Source: Streptomyces roseolilacinus
GTDB lineage: Bacteria > Actinomycetota > Actinomycetes > Streptomycetales > Streptomycetaceae
Direction of reading: 5' to 3'
DNA: 64,000 bases
Assembly: GCF_014649335.1 (NCBI RefSeq)
Contig: NZ_BMSV01000015.1
Location: forward strand, 34,944 to 98,943
Part shown: positions 9,206 to 16,824 of the stretch, one piece after another
Layout of the letters: the number at the start of each line of letters is the position of its first letter
How positions within the stretch are numbered: the stretch's first letter is position 1
Position numbers and translations under genes: made by a program
Notes under the pieces: model-generated
Told to the model about the DNA's origin: nothing
The model's database searches: none
Seen by the model: the letters and a program-made list of their open reading frames with translations, nothing else

Positions 9206-10222
9206 ATGACCAAGAAGATGCGGGTCAGGGTCGCGCGGATAGCCGCCGGTGCGGTGATCGCCGCGGGCGCGTCCCTGACCGCGGCCGGGGCCGCGCAGGC
9301 GGCCGGCTTCGAGCTCGGCCTCTCCGCCGGATGCTCCCCGATCGACTCCACCTGTGACGACAACACCGACCTGGGCGGTGACGGCGGCACGACGGCCGAC
9401 GGCGGCGTGTCCGTCAGCGGCGGCGTGTCCATCGGCGGCGGCACCTCGACCGACGGCGGCACCTCGACCGACGGCGGCGTGTCCATCAGCGGCGGCGTGT
9501 CCTCCGACGGTGGCGCGTCCTCCGACGGCGGTGCGGCGTCCACGAACGGTGGCGCGTCGTCCGATGGTGGTGCGTCGTCCAACGGTGGTGCGTCCACGAA
9601 CGGTGGCGCGTCCTCCGATGGTGGTGCGTCGTCCAACGGTGGTGCGTCCACGAACGGTGGCGCGTCCTCCGATGGTGGTGCGTCGTCCAACGGTGGCGCG
9701 TCCACGAACGGTGGTGCGTCCACGAACGGTGGCGCGTCCTCCGACGGCGGTGCGTCCTCCAACGGCGGTTCCACCGGCTCGACGGGCTCCACCGGCACCA
9801 CGGGTTCCACCGGCTCGACCGGCACCACGGGTTCCACCGGGACCACCGGCACCACGGGGTCGACCGGCACCACCGGCACCACGGGTTCCACCGGCACCAC
9901 CGGCATCAACGGTGGCACCACCACCGGCGGTGACGACGCCGCGTCCACCGGTGGCGCCGCGGCCACCGGCGGTTCCGGCTCGACCGGCGGCGACGCCGGC
10001 ACCTGCGCCGTGACCGCCGACGGCGCCGAGTGCTCCGACAACAACCCCGGCACCAACAACGTCGGCTCGCAGCCGGTGCAGCAGGGCGAGGCCAAGGAGG
10101 AGCTGGCGGAGACCGGCGCCGCCGAGACCTCGTTCCTCCTCATCGGTGCCGCGACGATGATCGCCGGCGGCGTCGGCTTCCGCCTGCTGCCGCGCCTGGT
10201 CGGCGGCCGCACCGTCGCCTAG
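9206..10222 (+). CDS. Sortase-anchored collagen-like repeat protein (LAETG)
   Basis: A 338-residue secreted protein. The signal peptide is MTKKMRVRVARIAAGAVIAA through AAQA, with likely cleavage after AQA. Then come tandem hexads of the type GGASSD, GGASSN and GGASTN (about residues 90-190). They are followed by a run with Gly at every third position (GST and GTT triplets, about 190-236), which resembles collagen. The C-terminus has the complete cell-wall sorting signal: LAETG, a hydrophobic stretch (FLLIGAATMIAGGVGF) and a basic tail. LAxTG is the motif of class E sortases in Streptomyces. There are two Cys pairs outside the repeats. I chose the ATG at 9206 because it begins the signal peptide. 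The function is likely adhesive or structural at the hyphal surface; no enzyme domain is seen. Confidence 0.85.
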   Translation: MTKKMRVRVARIAAGAVIAAGASLTAAGAAQAAGFELGLSAGCSPIDSTCDDNTDLGGDGGTTADGGVSVSGGVSIGGGTSTDGGTSTDGGVSISGGVSSDGGASSDGGAASTNGGASSDGGASSNGGASTNGGASSDGGASSNGGASTNGGASSDGGASSNGGASTNGGASTNGGASSDGGASSNGGSTGSTGSTGTTGSTGSTGTTGSTGTTGTTGSTGTTGTTGSTGTTGINGGTTTGGDDAASTGGAAATGGSGSTGGDAGTCAVTADGAECSDNNPGTNNVGSQPVQQGEAKEELAETGAAETSFLLIGAATMIAGGVGFRLLPRLVGGRTVA

Positions 10223-10286
10223 GCGCACCGGGCCCGGACGACCGGGCACCCGAGCGCACCCGGGCCCGGGAGACCGGGCACACGAC

Positions 10287-10324
10287 GAGGGCCCGGACAC
10301 CGTGGGAACGGTGTCCGGGCCCTC
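10287..10324. terminator. Strong bidirectional terminator
   Basis: A perfect 16-bp stem (GAGGGCCCGGACACCG with its complement at 10309-10324) and a six-base loop. It lies 65 bases after the LAETG gene, between that gene and the convergent zinc-ribbon gene. Confidence 0.75.
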
Positions 10325-10358
10325 GCCGTGCTCAGGCTCCCGCGTGCGCGGCCGGCCG

Positions 10359-10419
10359 CTAGGTCGTGTCTTCAAAGTCCCGTCTGCCGGACGACGCTAC
10401 TTTGAAGACACTCCCTAGG
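10359..10419. repeat. Short palindromic element flanked by CTAGG direct repeats
   Basis: GTGTCTTCAAAGT (10366-10378) and its exact complement (10399-10411) enclose a 20-base loop. The pentamer CTAGG occurs immediately outside at 10359-10363 and 10415-10419. The right CTAGG supplies the TAG stop of the adjacent minus-strand gene. Terminal inverted repeats plus a short direct duplication resemble a miniature insertion remnant; it could also serve as a terminator. There is no coding capacity. Confidence 0.5.
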
Positions 10420-10609
10420 CTGGCTGGTGCGCCACGACCAGCGCCGCCGCCGTCGCCACCAGGAGCAGGAACAGCGCTACCAGCGCCGACGGGCTCAGGG
10501 CGCCCCAGGGGCTCTGCTGCATGCGCTCACGATTCGCCCGGCAGACGGGGCAGCGGCCCTCGCTCACGGGCGCGGCGCAGTTGGCGCACACCAATCGGTC
10601 ATAGGTCAT
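10415..10609 (-). CDS. Small zinc-ribbon membrane protein
   Basis: A 64-residue protein starting MTYDRLVCANCAAPVSEG. Two CxxC pairs (CANC and CPVC) in the first 26 residues form a probable zinc ribbon. A single transmembrane helix (ALVALFLLLVATAAALVVA) occupies the C-terminus, so the zinc ribbon would face the cytoplasm. GGAGGAGAG stands at ideal spacing before the ATG at 10609. The gene lies alone between the palindromic element and ftsE, which is divergent. The function is unknown. The codon pattern and ribosome site support a real gene. Confidence 0.7.
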   Translation of the reverse strand: MTYDRLVCANCAAPVSEGRCPVCRANRERMQQSPWGALSPSALVALFLLLVATAAALVVAHQPA

Positions 10610-10816
10610 GCGCTCTCCTCCTCCCGCGCGGCGGAGCCGCTCGACTGCGGGCCGTCCACCGAGTTCTCTCCACACAACGCTCAGGGAAACGCGTCCGTTC
10701 CCCTCCCCACTGTGCCAGGTCCCACGAGTTTAGGCGCGCCCCGCCGGGTTCCGGCCGGTCAGGACCTCCTACCACAGCCCCCCAGTACGGACAAATCGGG
10801 CAAGCCCGTACGGCGC

Positions 10817-10846
10817 CTGCACGGGGCATCCCGGTTCGCGTATGGT
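10817..10846 (+). promoter_or_regulatory. Candidate ftsE promoter
   Basis: CTGCAC at 10817-10822 and TATGGT at 10841-10846 are separated by 18 bases and lie 40 bases before the GTG start of ftsE. The -10 is good and the -35 is weak. Confidence 0.35.
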
Positions 10847-10886
10847 CACGCTCACCTACTCCTCCCGGCCGACCGTGGGTGCACCC

Positions 10887-11576
10887 GTGATCCGATTCGA
10901 CAACGTCTCCAAGTCCTACCCGAAGCAGAACCAGCCCGCGCTCAGGGACGTCTCCCTGGAGATCGAGAAGGGCGAGTTCGTCTTCCTGGTGGGGTCCTCC
11001 GGCTCCGGGAAGTCCACCTTCCTGCGGCTGCTCCTGCGCGAGGAGCGCGCCAGCACGGGAACGGTGCACGTCCTCGGCAAGGACCTCGCCCGGCTGTCCA
11101 ACTGGAAGGTGCCGCACATGCGCCGCCAACTGGGCACGGTGTTCCAGGACTTCCGGCTGCTGCCGAACAAGACCGTCGCGCAGAACGTGGCCTTCGCGCA
11201 GGAGGTCATCGGCAAGTCCCGCGGCGAGATCCGCAAGTCCGTCCCCCAGGTCCTGGGCCTGGTCGGCCTCGCGGGCAAGGAGGACCGGATGCCGGGCGAG
11301 CTGTCCGGCGGTGAGCAGCAGCGCGTGGCCATCGCGCGCGCGTTCGTCAACCGGCCGATGCTGCTGATCGCCGACGAGCCGACCGGCAACCTCGACCCGC
11401 AGACGTCGGTGGGCATCATGAAGCTGCTCGACAAGATCAACCGCACGGGCACCACCGTCGTCATGGCGACGCACGACCAGAACATCGTCGACCAGATGCG
11501 CAAGCGCGTCATCGAGCTGGAGAAGGGCCGTCTCGTCCGCGACCAGGCCCGCGGCGTCTACGGCTACCAGCACTGA
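10887..11576 (+). CDS. ftsE: Cell division ATP-binding protein FtsE
   Basis: A 229-residue ABC ATPase. Walker A is GSSGSGKST at 36-44, the signature is LSGGEQQR, and Walker B is LLIADEPTGNLD. It partners with FtsX, encoded 63 bases downstream, to form the membrane complex that activates peptidoglycan hydrolases at the division site. The GTG at 10887 gives the family's usual length and N-terminus (VIRFDNVSKSYPKQN); an in-frame ATG 45 bases upstream would overlap the likely -10. Confidence 0.96.
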   Translation: MIRFDNVSKSYPKQNQPALRDVSLEIEKGEFVFLVGSSGSGKSTFLRLLLREERASTGTVHVLGKDLARLSNWKVPHMRRQLGTVFQDFRLLPNKTVAQNVAFAQEVIGKSRGEIRKSVPQVLGLVGLAGKEDRMPGELSGGEQQRVAIARAFVNRPMLLIADEPTGNLDPQTSVGIMKLLDKINRTGTTVVMATHDQNIVDQMRKRVIELEKGRLVRDQARGVYGYQH

Positions 11577-11639
11577 CCGACCAGCGGGCAGTAGCAGCAG
11601 CAGGCTTCACGCACGGCAAGGAAAGGCTCTACGCACGCG

Positions 11640-12557
11640 ATGCGCGCCCAGTTCGTACTCTCGGAGATCGGTGTCGGCCTCCGTCGCAATCTCACGATGA
11701 CCTTCGCCGTCATCGTCTCCGTGGCCCTGTCGCTGGCCCTGTTCGGCGGCGCGGTGCTGATGGGCCAGCAGGTCAACGCGATGAAGGACTTCTGGTACGA
11801 CAAGGTCAACGTCACCATCTACCTCTGCAACAAGAACGACGCGGAGACGGCCGAGACCTGCTCCAAGGGCGCCGTGACCGCCCAGCAGAAGGAGCAGATC
11901 GAGACGGACCTCAAGAAGCTCGACATCGTGGAGACCGTCCACCACGAGACGGCGGAGGAGGCGTACAAGCACTACCGGGAGCAGTACGGCGACACCGCCA
12001 TCGCCAGCGTCATCACGCCGGACCAGATGCAGGAGTCCTTCCGGGTCAAGCTGAAGGACCCGGAGAAGTACGAGGTGGTCGCCACCGCCTTCTCGGGCCG
12101 GTCCGGCGTCCACTCGGTGCAGGACCAACGCGGCATCCTGGAGAACCTGTTCAACATGATGCGCGGCATGAACGTCGCCGCCCTCGTCGTCATGGGCCTG
12201 ATGCTGCTGATCGCGCTGATGCTGATCGTCAACACGGTGCGCGTCTCGGCGTTCAGCCGCCGCCGTGAGACCGGCATCATGCGGCTCGTCGGCGCGTCCA
12301 GCTTCTACATCCAGATGCCGTTCATCATGGAGGCCGCGTTCGCCGGCCTGCTGGGCGGCGTGGTCGCCTGCGTACTGCTGCTGGTGGGGCGGTACTTCCT
12401 GATCGACGCGGGCCTGTCGCTGGCGGAGCAGATGCCGCTGGTCCAGTTCATCGGCTGGGACGCGGTGCTCTCGGTCCTGCCGCTGGTCCTCGTGATCGGC
12501 CTGCTGATGCCGTCGCTGGCGGCGGCCGTCGCGCTGCGCAAGTATCTGAAGGTGTGA
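11640..12557 (+). CDS. ftsX: Cell division permease FtsX
   Basis: A 305-residue permease-like protein. The first transmembrane helix (VIVSVALSLALFGGAVL) is followed by a large extracellular loop of about 130 residues, then three helices near 175-200, 225-250 and 275-300. The loop holds two Cys near residues 61 and 76. This is the standard four-helix FtsX layout. It transmits the FtsE nucleotide state to cell-wall hydrolases outside the membrane. It is co-transcribed with ftsE. Confidence 0.95.
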   Translation: MRAQFVLSEIGVGLRRNLTMTFAVIVSVALSLALFGGAVLMGQQVNAMKDFWYDKVNVTIYLCNKNDAETAETCSKGAVTAQQKEQIETDLKKLDIVETVHHETAEEAYKHYREQYGDTAIASVITPDQMQESFRVKLKDPEKYEVVATAFSGRSGVHSVQDQRGILENLFNMMRGMNVAALVVMGLMLLIALMLIVNTVRVSAFSRRRETGIMRLVGASSFYIQMPFIMEAAFAGLLGGVVACVLLLVGRYFLIDAGLSLAEQMPLVQFIGWDAVLSVLPLVLVIGLLMPSLAAAVALRKYLKV

Positions 12558-12568
12558 CAAGCGCCCCT

Positions 12569-12599
12569 GGCGCCGTGCGGGCAACGCCCGTGCGGCGCC
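12569..12599 (+). terminator. Terminator after ftsX
   Basis: GGCGCCG (12569-12575) pairs with CGGCGCC (12593-12599), with an inner GGGC/GCCC stem and an AAC loop. It starts 12 bases after the ftsX stop and just before the next gene's promoter. Confidence 0.55.
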
Positions 12600-12611
12600 T
12601 TCCGCTTGTCC

Positions 12612-12625
12612 TAGAGTGGGCGGCA
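12612..12625 (+). promoter_or_regulatory. Leaderless promoter of the C-terminal processing protease
   Basis: TAGAGT at 12612-12617 lies seven bases before the ATG at 12625, and no ribosome site is present. The message probably starts at the A of the ATG. Confidence 0.5.
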
Positions 12626-13836
12626 TGTCGCTGCCGGGTCCCGAGTCCTCGCTCCGGCCCCGCCGCATCGGACGCGGGGCCGCCCTGACCGTGCTCTTCG
12701 CGACCGTCCTGGTGGCGGCCGCCGCCACCGGGTCCCTGCCGTACGACGACGGCGCCCCGCCGAGGGCGGCCCGCAACGGCCCCGCCGCCGGCCCCGTCCC
12801 CCGGCCGGGCGACGGCGCGGTGCGCGACGAGGTGGTCCGCGCCGCGGCCGAGGCCGCCGCGGACGGCAAGCCCGTCGCGCAGGCCGCCGAGGAGGTCGTC
12901 AGCCGCAGCGGCGACCGGTGGGGCGCCGTCTACGACAGGAGCGAGTACGAGGACTTCCGGCGCGCCCTCGACGGGTCGTACACGGGCGTCGGCCTGTGGG
13001 CGCGCCGCACCGCCGACGGGCACGTCGAGGTGGCCCGCGTGCAGCGCGGCGGCCCCGCGGAGCGGGCGGGGCTGCGGCCCGGCGACCGGCTCCGCGCGGT
13101 CGACGGCCGCTCCGTGCGCGGGCGCACCGCCGCCGAGGTGGTCGCCCTGCTGCGCGGCGACGGCACGGAGGGGGACGCCGCGCGCGCGAAGGCCGGTTCC
13201 GCGGTCGTCCTCGGCGTCCAGCGGGGTCCCCGCGCGTGGACGCTGACGCTGCGCCGCGCCCGGCTCGCCGCCGAGGCGGTCACCGTGCGGCGGGTCGGCG
13301 ACGCGGTGCTGATCCGGGTCAGCGCGTTCACCCGGGGCAGCGGCGCACTGGTGCGCAGGGCCGTGGACCGGGCCCCCGACGGCGCCGGGGTGCTGCTGGA
13401 CCTGCGGGGCAACGGCGGCGGGCTGGTCACCGAGGCGGTCACCGCCGCGTCCGCGTTCCTCGACGGCGGGCTCGTCGCCACGTACGACGTGCACGGCGAG
13501 GAGAAGGCCCTGTACGCCGAGCCGGGCGGCGACACCGCCAGGCCCGTCGTCGCGCTGATCGACGGCGGCACCATGAGCGCCGCCGAGCTGCTGACCGGGG
13601 CGCTCAAGGACCGGGGGCGGGCCGTCACCGTGGGCGCGCGCACCTTCGGCAAGGGCTCGGTGCAGATGCCCAGCAGCCTCCCCGACGGCTCGGTCGCCGA
13701 GCTGACCGTCGGCCACTACCGCACCCCGGCCGGCGCGCGGGTCGACGGGCGCGGCATCGCCCCGGACGTCCCGGCGCCCACCGGGGCCGAGGAGCGGGCC
13801 CGCACGGTATTGAGTGGCCTCGGGACGGGCACGTAG
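12625..13836 (+). CDS. S41 family C-terminal processing peptidase
   Basis: A 403-residue protease with a single N-terminal membrane helix (GAALTVLFATVLVAAAATG), so it acts outside the cytoplasmic membrane. A PDZ domain at about 110-205 (VQRGGPAERAGLRPGDRLRA) precedes the S41 catalytic domain. The Ser/Lys dyad is visible: Ser318 in GGTMSAAELL and Lys343 in TFGKGSVQM, 25 residues apart as in Tsp/CtpA. It cuts exported proteins at nonpolar C-termini. It sits between ftsX and smpB, as I recall from S. coelicolor. A GTG nine bases upstream is a less likely start because it overlaps the -10. Confidence 0.92.
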   Translation: MSLPGPESSLRPRRIGRGAALTVLFATVLVAAAATGSLPYDDGAPPRAARNGPAAGPVPRPGDGAVRDEVVRAAAEAAADGKPVAQAAEEVVSRSGDRWGAVYDRSEYEDFRRALDGSYTGVGLWARRTADGHVEVARVQRGGPAERAGLRPGDRLRAVDGRSVRGRTAAEVVALLRGDGTEGDAARAKAGSAVVLGVQRGPRAWTLTLRRARLAAEAVTVRRVGDAVLIRVSAFTRGSGALVRRAVDRAPDGAGVLLDLRGNGGGLVTEAVTAASAFLDGGLVATYDVHGEEKALYAEPGGDTARPVVALIDGGTMSAAELLTGALKDRGRAVTVGARTFGKGSVQMPSSLPDGSVAELTVGHYRTPAGARVDGRGIAPDVPAPTGAEERARTVLSGLGTGT

Positions 13837-13854
13837 TGCGAAAATGGCCGCACT

Positions 13855-14334
13855 ATGGCTAAGGAAACAGGGCGCAAGCTGATCGCGCAGAACAAGAAGG
13901 CGCGGCACGACTACCACATCATGGACACCTACGAGTGCGGTCTGGTCCTGACCGGCACCGAGGTGAAGTCGCTGCGCCAGGGGCGGGCCTCGCTGGTGGA
14001 CGGCTTCGTGCAGATCGACGGGCACGAGGCGTGGCTGCACAACGTCCACGTACCGGAGTACAGCCAGGGCACCTGGACCAACCACAGCGCACGGCGCAAG
14101 CGGAAGCTGCTCCTGCACCGCGCCGAGATCGACAAGCTGGAGTCGAAGTCGCAGGAGACGGGGCACACGATCGTGCCGCTCTCGCTGTACTTCAAGGACG
14201 GCCGGGCCAAGGTCGAGATCGCGCTCGCACGGGGCAAGAAGGAGTACGACAAGCGGCAGACCCTCCGCGAGAAGCAGGACCGGCGCGAGGCCGAGCGCAC
14301 CATGTCGGCGGTCCGCCGGCGCCAGCGCGCCTAG
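13855..14334 (+). CDS. smpB: SsrA-binding protein SmpB
   Basis: A 159-residue RNA-binding protein, complete for its family. It has the conserved DYHIMDTYECGLVLTGTEVK N-terminal block, the central YSQGTWTNHSARRKRKLLLH, and a basic C-terminal tail (RREAERTMSAVRRRQRA) that enters the mRNA channel of the ribosome. It delivers tmRNA to stalled ribosomes, and its RNA partner ssrA is encoded 122 bases downstream. It begins 18 bases after the protease gene. Confidence 0.97.
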   Translation: MAKETGRKLIAQNKKARHDYHIMDTYECGLVLTGTEVKSLRQGRASLVDGFVQIDGHEAWLHNVHVPEYSQGTWTNHSARRKRKLLLHRAEIDKLESKSQETGHTIVPLSLYFKDGRAKVEIALARGKKEYDKRQTLREKQDRREAERTMSAVRRRQRA

Positions 14335-14371
14335 CGCGAGTGGCGCAGGTCACACGTACGGGGAAATGTGC

Positions 14372-14401
14372 TGGCACCGTCCCGCGTTGATCCCGTACGA
14401 T
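14372..14401 (+). promoter_or_regulatory. Promoter of ssrA
   Basis: TGGCAC (14372-14377) and TACGAT (14396-14401) with an 18-base spacer. Transcription would begin near 14408, giving a leader of about 50 bases to be removed from the tmRNA precursor. A C-rich/G-rich hairpin around 14411-14440 lies in that leader. Confidence 0.5.
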
Positions 14402-14456
14402 GGCATCTGCCCCCCTCGCGGGGGCGCGCCCCCCAGGGGGCTTGAAAAATCAACAT

Positions 14457-14823
14457 GGGGATGATCGGTTTCGACAGCGGCTGTCGAAGCAGGGGAAGCG
14501 TGTCGAGGAAGCGGCCATGATCTCGTAAACCACAGGCCGAAACCAATAATCGCCAACACCAAGCGCGATTCCTTCGCCCTCGCTGCCTAAGTAGCGACTC
14601 GCGAAGTGTCAGCCCGGGGCTGTTCCCGACCCGGATCCTGGCATCAGCTAGGGAACTAAACCTCTAGGCCCGGTCACGGGGCGTAGAGGGAAACCACACA
14701 GTGACTGAGCCCGTCGGAGACTTGTCCGCGTGATCTCCGGGGCCGAGAAAAGCGAAGCGGACTGCACACGGAGAAGCCCTGGTTCCGCACCGTTGGACGC
14801 GGGTTCGATTCCCGCCATCTCCA
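14457..14823 (+). ncRNA. ssrA: tmRNA
   Basis: The 5' end GGGGATGATCGG pairs with CATCTCC near the 3' end to form the alanine-type acceptor stem, with A14823 as discriminator. Most of the CCA is not encoded. The T arm GGGTTCGATTCCC is just before it. The tag frame starts at GCC 14552 and reads ANTKRDSFALAA, then TAA at 14588-14590. ALAA is the protease-recognition end. This RNA with SmpB rescues ribosomes on broken messages and marks the product for degradation. Confidence 0.96.
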
Positions 14824-14837
14824 CTTTCCCATGTAGG

Positions 14838-14874
14838 CGAAGGCCCGGCAGCCCCCAAGGCGGCCGGGCCTTCG
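14838..14874 (+). terminator. Terminator after ssrA
   Basis: CGAAGGCCCGGC (14838-14849) pairs perfectly with GCCGGGCCTTCG (14863-14874) over 12 bp, 15 bases after the mature tmRNA end. Confidence 0.7.
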
Positions 14875-14918
14875 TCGTGCCCGCGCGGGCCCGCCGCGCC
14901 CGGTGCCCCGCGGGGCGG

Positions 14919-15401
14919 TCAGGGCAGCGCGCGGTGGTAGCGCAGGCCCGGGCGGCCGGTCAGCGTCAGCTCGCCCACGCGCACGAAGCCGTTGCGCTCC
15001 AGGACCGTGCGCGAGGCGAGGTTGTCGACGGTCGTGACCGCCCGCAGCTCCGTCAGGCCGTACGCCTCGGCGGCCAGCCGGCACACCTCCGCGACCGCCG
15101 CCGTCGCGACGCCCCGCCCCGCCGCCCGCCGGGCGATCCGGTAGCCCAGCTCCGGGCCGTCCGGCCGGTCGCAGACCAGGTTGACCCGGCCGATCAGGTC
15201 GCCCTCCTCGTCCAGGACGACGTGGAAGTGGAGCAGCCCCGCCTCCTGGTCGGCCAGCAGCACGCGGTGCCGCTCGGTGAACTCCGCGAAGTACGCCTCG
15301 CCCCGGTCGGGGATCGACCGGGCGAAGTAGGCCCGGTTCTCCCGCTCGAACGCCAGCAGCGCGGGCGCGTGGTCAGCCCGCAGTCGCTCCACCGTCAGCA
15401 T
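14919..15401 (-). CDS. GNAT family N-acetyltransferase (RimJ/RimL-like)
   Basis: A 160-residue acyltransferase. The acetyl-CoA loop is seen as RRAAGRGVATAAVAEV (Q/RxxGxG/A type), followed by the β5-α4 segment AVTTVDNLASRTVLERNGF, typical of the RimJ/RimL branch that acetylates protein N-termini or small amines. It starts ten bases after the stop of the upstream MFS gene on the same strand, so the two are probably co-transcribed. The substrate is unknown. Confidence 0.88.
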   Translation of the reverse strand: MLTVERLRADHAPALLAFERENRAYFARSIPDRGEAYFAEFTERHRVLLADQEAGLLHFHVVLDEEGDLIGRVNLVCDRPDGPELGYRIARRAAGRGVATAAVAEVCRLAAEAYGLTELRAVTTVDNLASRTVLERNGFVRVGELTLTGRPGLRYHRALP

Positions 15402-15411
15402 GACACGGAGC

Positions 15412-16740
15412 CTACGGGAGGTCCCGCACCCGGACGCCCGCCGCCGCCAGGCCCAGCGCCAGGGCCCCCGCCACCGCCGGCAGGGCGTACGCGGTGCCCG
15501 CGCCGGCCCGCTCCACGAGCCAGCCGCCCGCCGCCGCGCCCGTCGAGATCCCGCCCAGCAGGGCCGTCACCGCCAGCGTCATGCCCTCGTTCAGCCGGTC
15601 CGGCGGGGTCAGCCGCTGCACCAGCGACATGCCGGTCACCATCGTCGGGGCCGTCGCCATCCCCGCCAGCAGCAGCGCCCCCGCCAGGACCGGCAGAGAA
15701 CCCGTGCCGGACGCGGGCAGCGGCAGCGACATCAGGGCCGTCATCGCCGCCAGGCACACCAGCAGCCGCCGCCGCGCGTTCGCCGCGGGGCGCACCGAGC
15801 CGTACGCGAGGCCCGCCAGGAACGAGCCGAACGCCTGCAGCGCCATGACCGGCCCGGCCTCCGGGCCGTCCACGAACGCCAGCGTCACGATCTCCATCGA
15901 CCCGAAGATCGCACCCGTCGCCAGGAACACCGCCAGCAGCGCGGGCATCCCCGGCGTGCGGAGCGGGGAGCGCGCCCGCCGCCGCGCCGCGCGGGGCGCG
16001 ACCGGCGGCTCCGTCGCGCGCTGCGCCGTGAACAGCAGCATCCCGGCGAGCAGCAGGACCGCGCCGACCAGGGTGCCCGCCTCCGGGAACAGCGCCGCGC
16101 ACAGGAACGCGGCGAGCACCGGGCCGGCCATGAAGCACAGCTCGTCCACGGCCTGTTCGAAGGCGTTCGCGGTGTGCACCGCGCGCGGGTCGCCGCGGTA
16201 CAGGTGGGCCCAGCGGGCGCGGGACATGCCGCCGATGTTCGGGGTCGTCGCGGTCGCGGCGTAGGCGGCGAACAGGGTCCAGTCCGGAGCGCCGTGGCGG
16301 ACGCACAGCAGCAGGGCCAGCGACCCGAGGACGGCGAGCACCGTGGCCGGGACGGCGACCCGCGCCTGCCCGTACCGGTCGATCAGCCGCGCGGTGAACG
16401 GCGCCACCACCGCCGTCGCGGCTAGACCGGTCGCGGTGACGGCGCCGGCGAGGGCGTACGAGCCGCGCGACCCGGCGATCATGATGACCGCGCTGACGGT
16501 GAACATGCCCATGGGGACGCGGGCGACCAGGTTGCCGGCGGTGAAGGCGCGCGTACCGGGCACGGCGAAGAGCCGGAGGTACGGGTTGCGGGCGCGGGGC
16601 GGCCCGGCGGGGCCACCGGGGCGGGACGCGGGCGCGGGCGCCGGTACGGGCGCGACGGAAGCGGAGGCCGAGGTGGGGGCCGGGGCGGGGGAGCGGGGCG
16701 CGGCCGGCTCGGGCGCCGGCTTCGTCGGGTGCGGGGGCAT
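15412..16740 (-). CDS. MFS transporter
   Basis: A 442-residue major facilitator. A Pro/Ala-rich cytoplasmic N-terminus of about 55 residues precedes 12 predicted helices. The loop 2-3 signature is represented by RLIDRYGQARV, and a central Arg-rich loop separates the two halves. It is divergent from a LysR regulator 84 bases away, and a GNAT gene follows it. This arrangement suggests a regulated efflux/modification pair, possibly for a small toxic compound. The substrate is not deducible. Confidence 0.85.
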   Translation of the reverse strand: MPPHPTKPAPEPAAPRSPAPAPTSASASVAPVPAPAPASRPGGPAGPPRARNPYLRLFAVPGTRAFTAGNLVARVPMGMFTVSAVIMIAGSRGSYALAGAVTATGLAATAVVAPFTARLIDRYGQARVAVPATVLAVLGSLALLLCVRHGAPDWTLFAAYAATATTPNIGGMSRARWAHLYRGDPRAVHTANAFEQAVDELCFMAGPVLAAFLCAALFPEAGTLVGAVLLLAGMLLFTAQRATEPPVAPRAARRRARSPLRTPGMPALLAVFLATGAIFGSMEIVTLAFVDGPEAGPVMALQAFGSFLAGLAYGSVRPAANARRRLLVCLAAMTALMSLPLPASGTGSLPVLAGALLLAGMATAPTMVTGMSLVQRLTPPDRLNEGMTLAVTALLGGISTGAAAGGWLVERAGAGTAYALPAVAGALALGLAAAGVRVRDLP

Positions 16741-16775
16741 GCCCACCACCCTCACCGCCCTGCCCCCGACCGGTC

Positions 16776-16812
16776 CAACACCTGTTCGACCCGCATTGAC
16801 GCGCCCGTGTTG
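16776..16812. promoter_or_regulatory. Possible LysR operator between divergent genes
   Basis: CAACAC (16776-16781) and GTGTTG (16807-16812) form an inverted repeat spanning the short divergent region. A TTGACG (16797-16802) lies between them, and an AT-rich TGTAAATT follows. LysR proteins usually bind such dyads between their own gene and the target. Confidence 0.3.
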
Positions 16813-16824
16813 TAAATTCCGCGG

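Noticed and set aside
9500..9780. Regular repeats as a possible CRISPR array
   Set aside because: The units are in-frame coding hexads with no unique spacers. They belong to the LAETG protein.
14457..14918. Integration site of a genomic island at the tmRNA 3' end
   Set aside because: No integrase gene or repeat of the tmRNA end follows. The downstream genes look ordinary.
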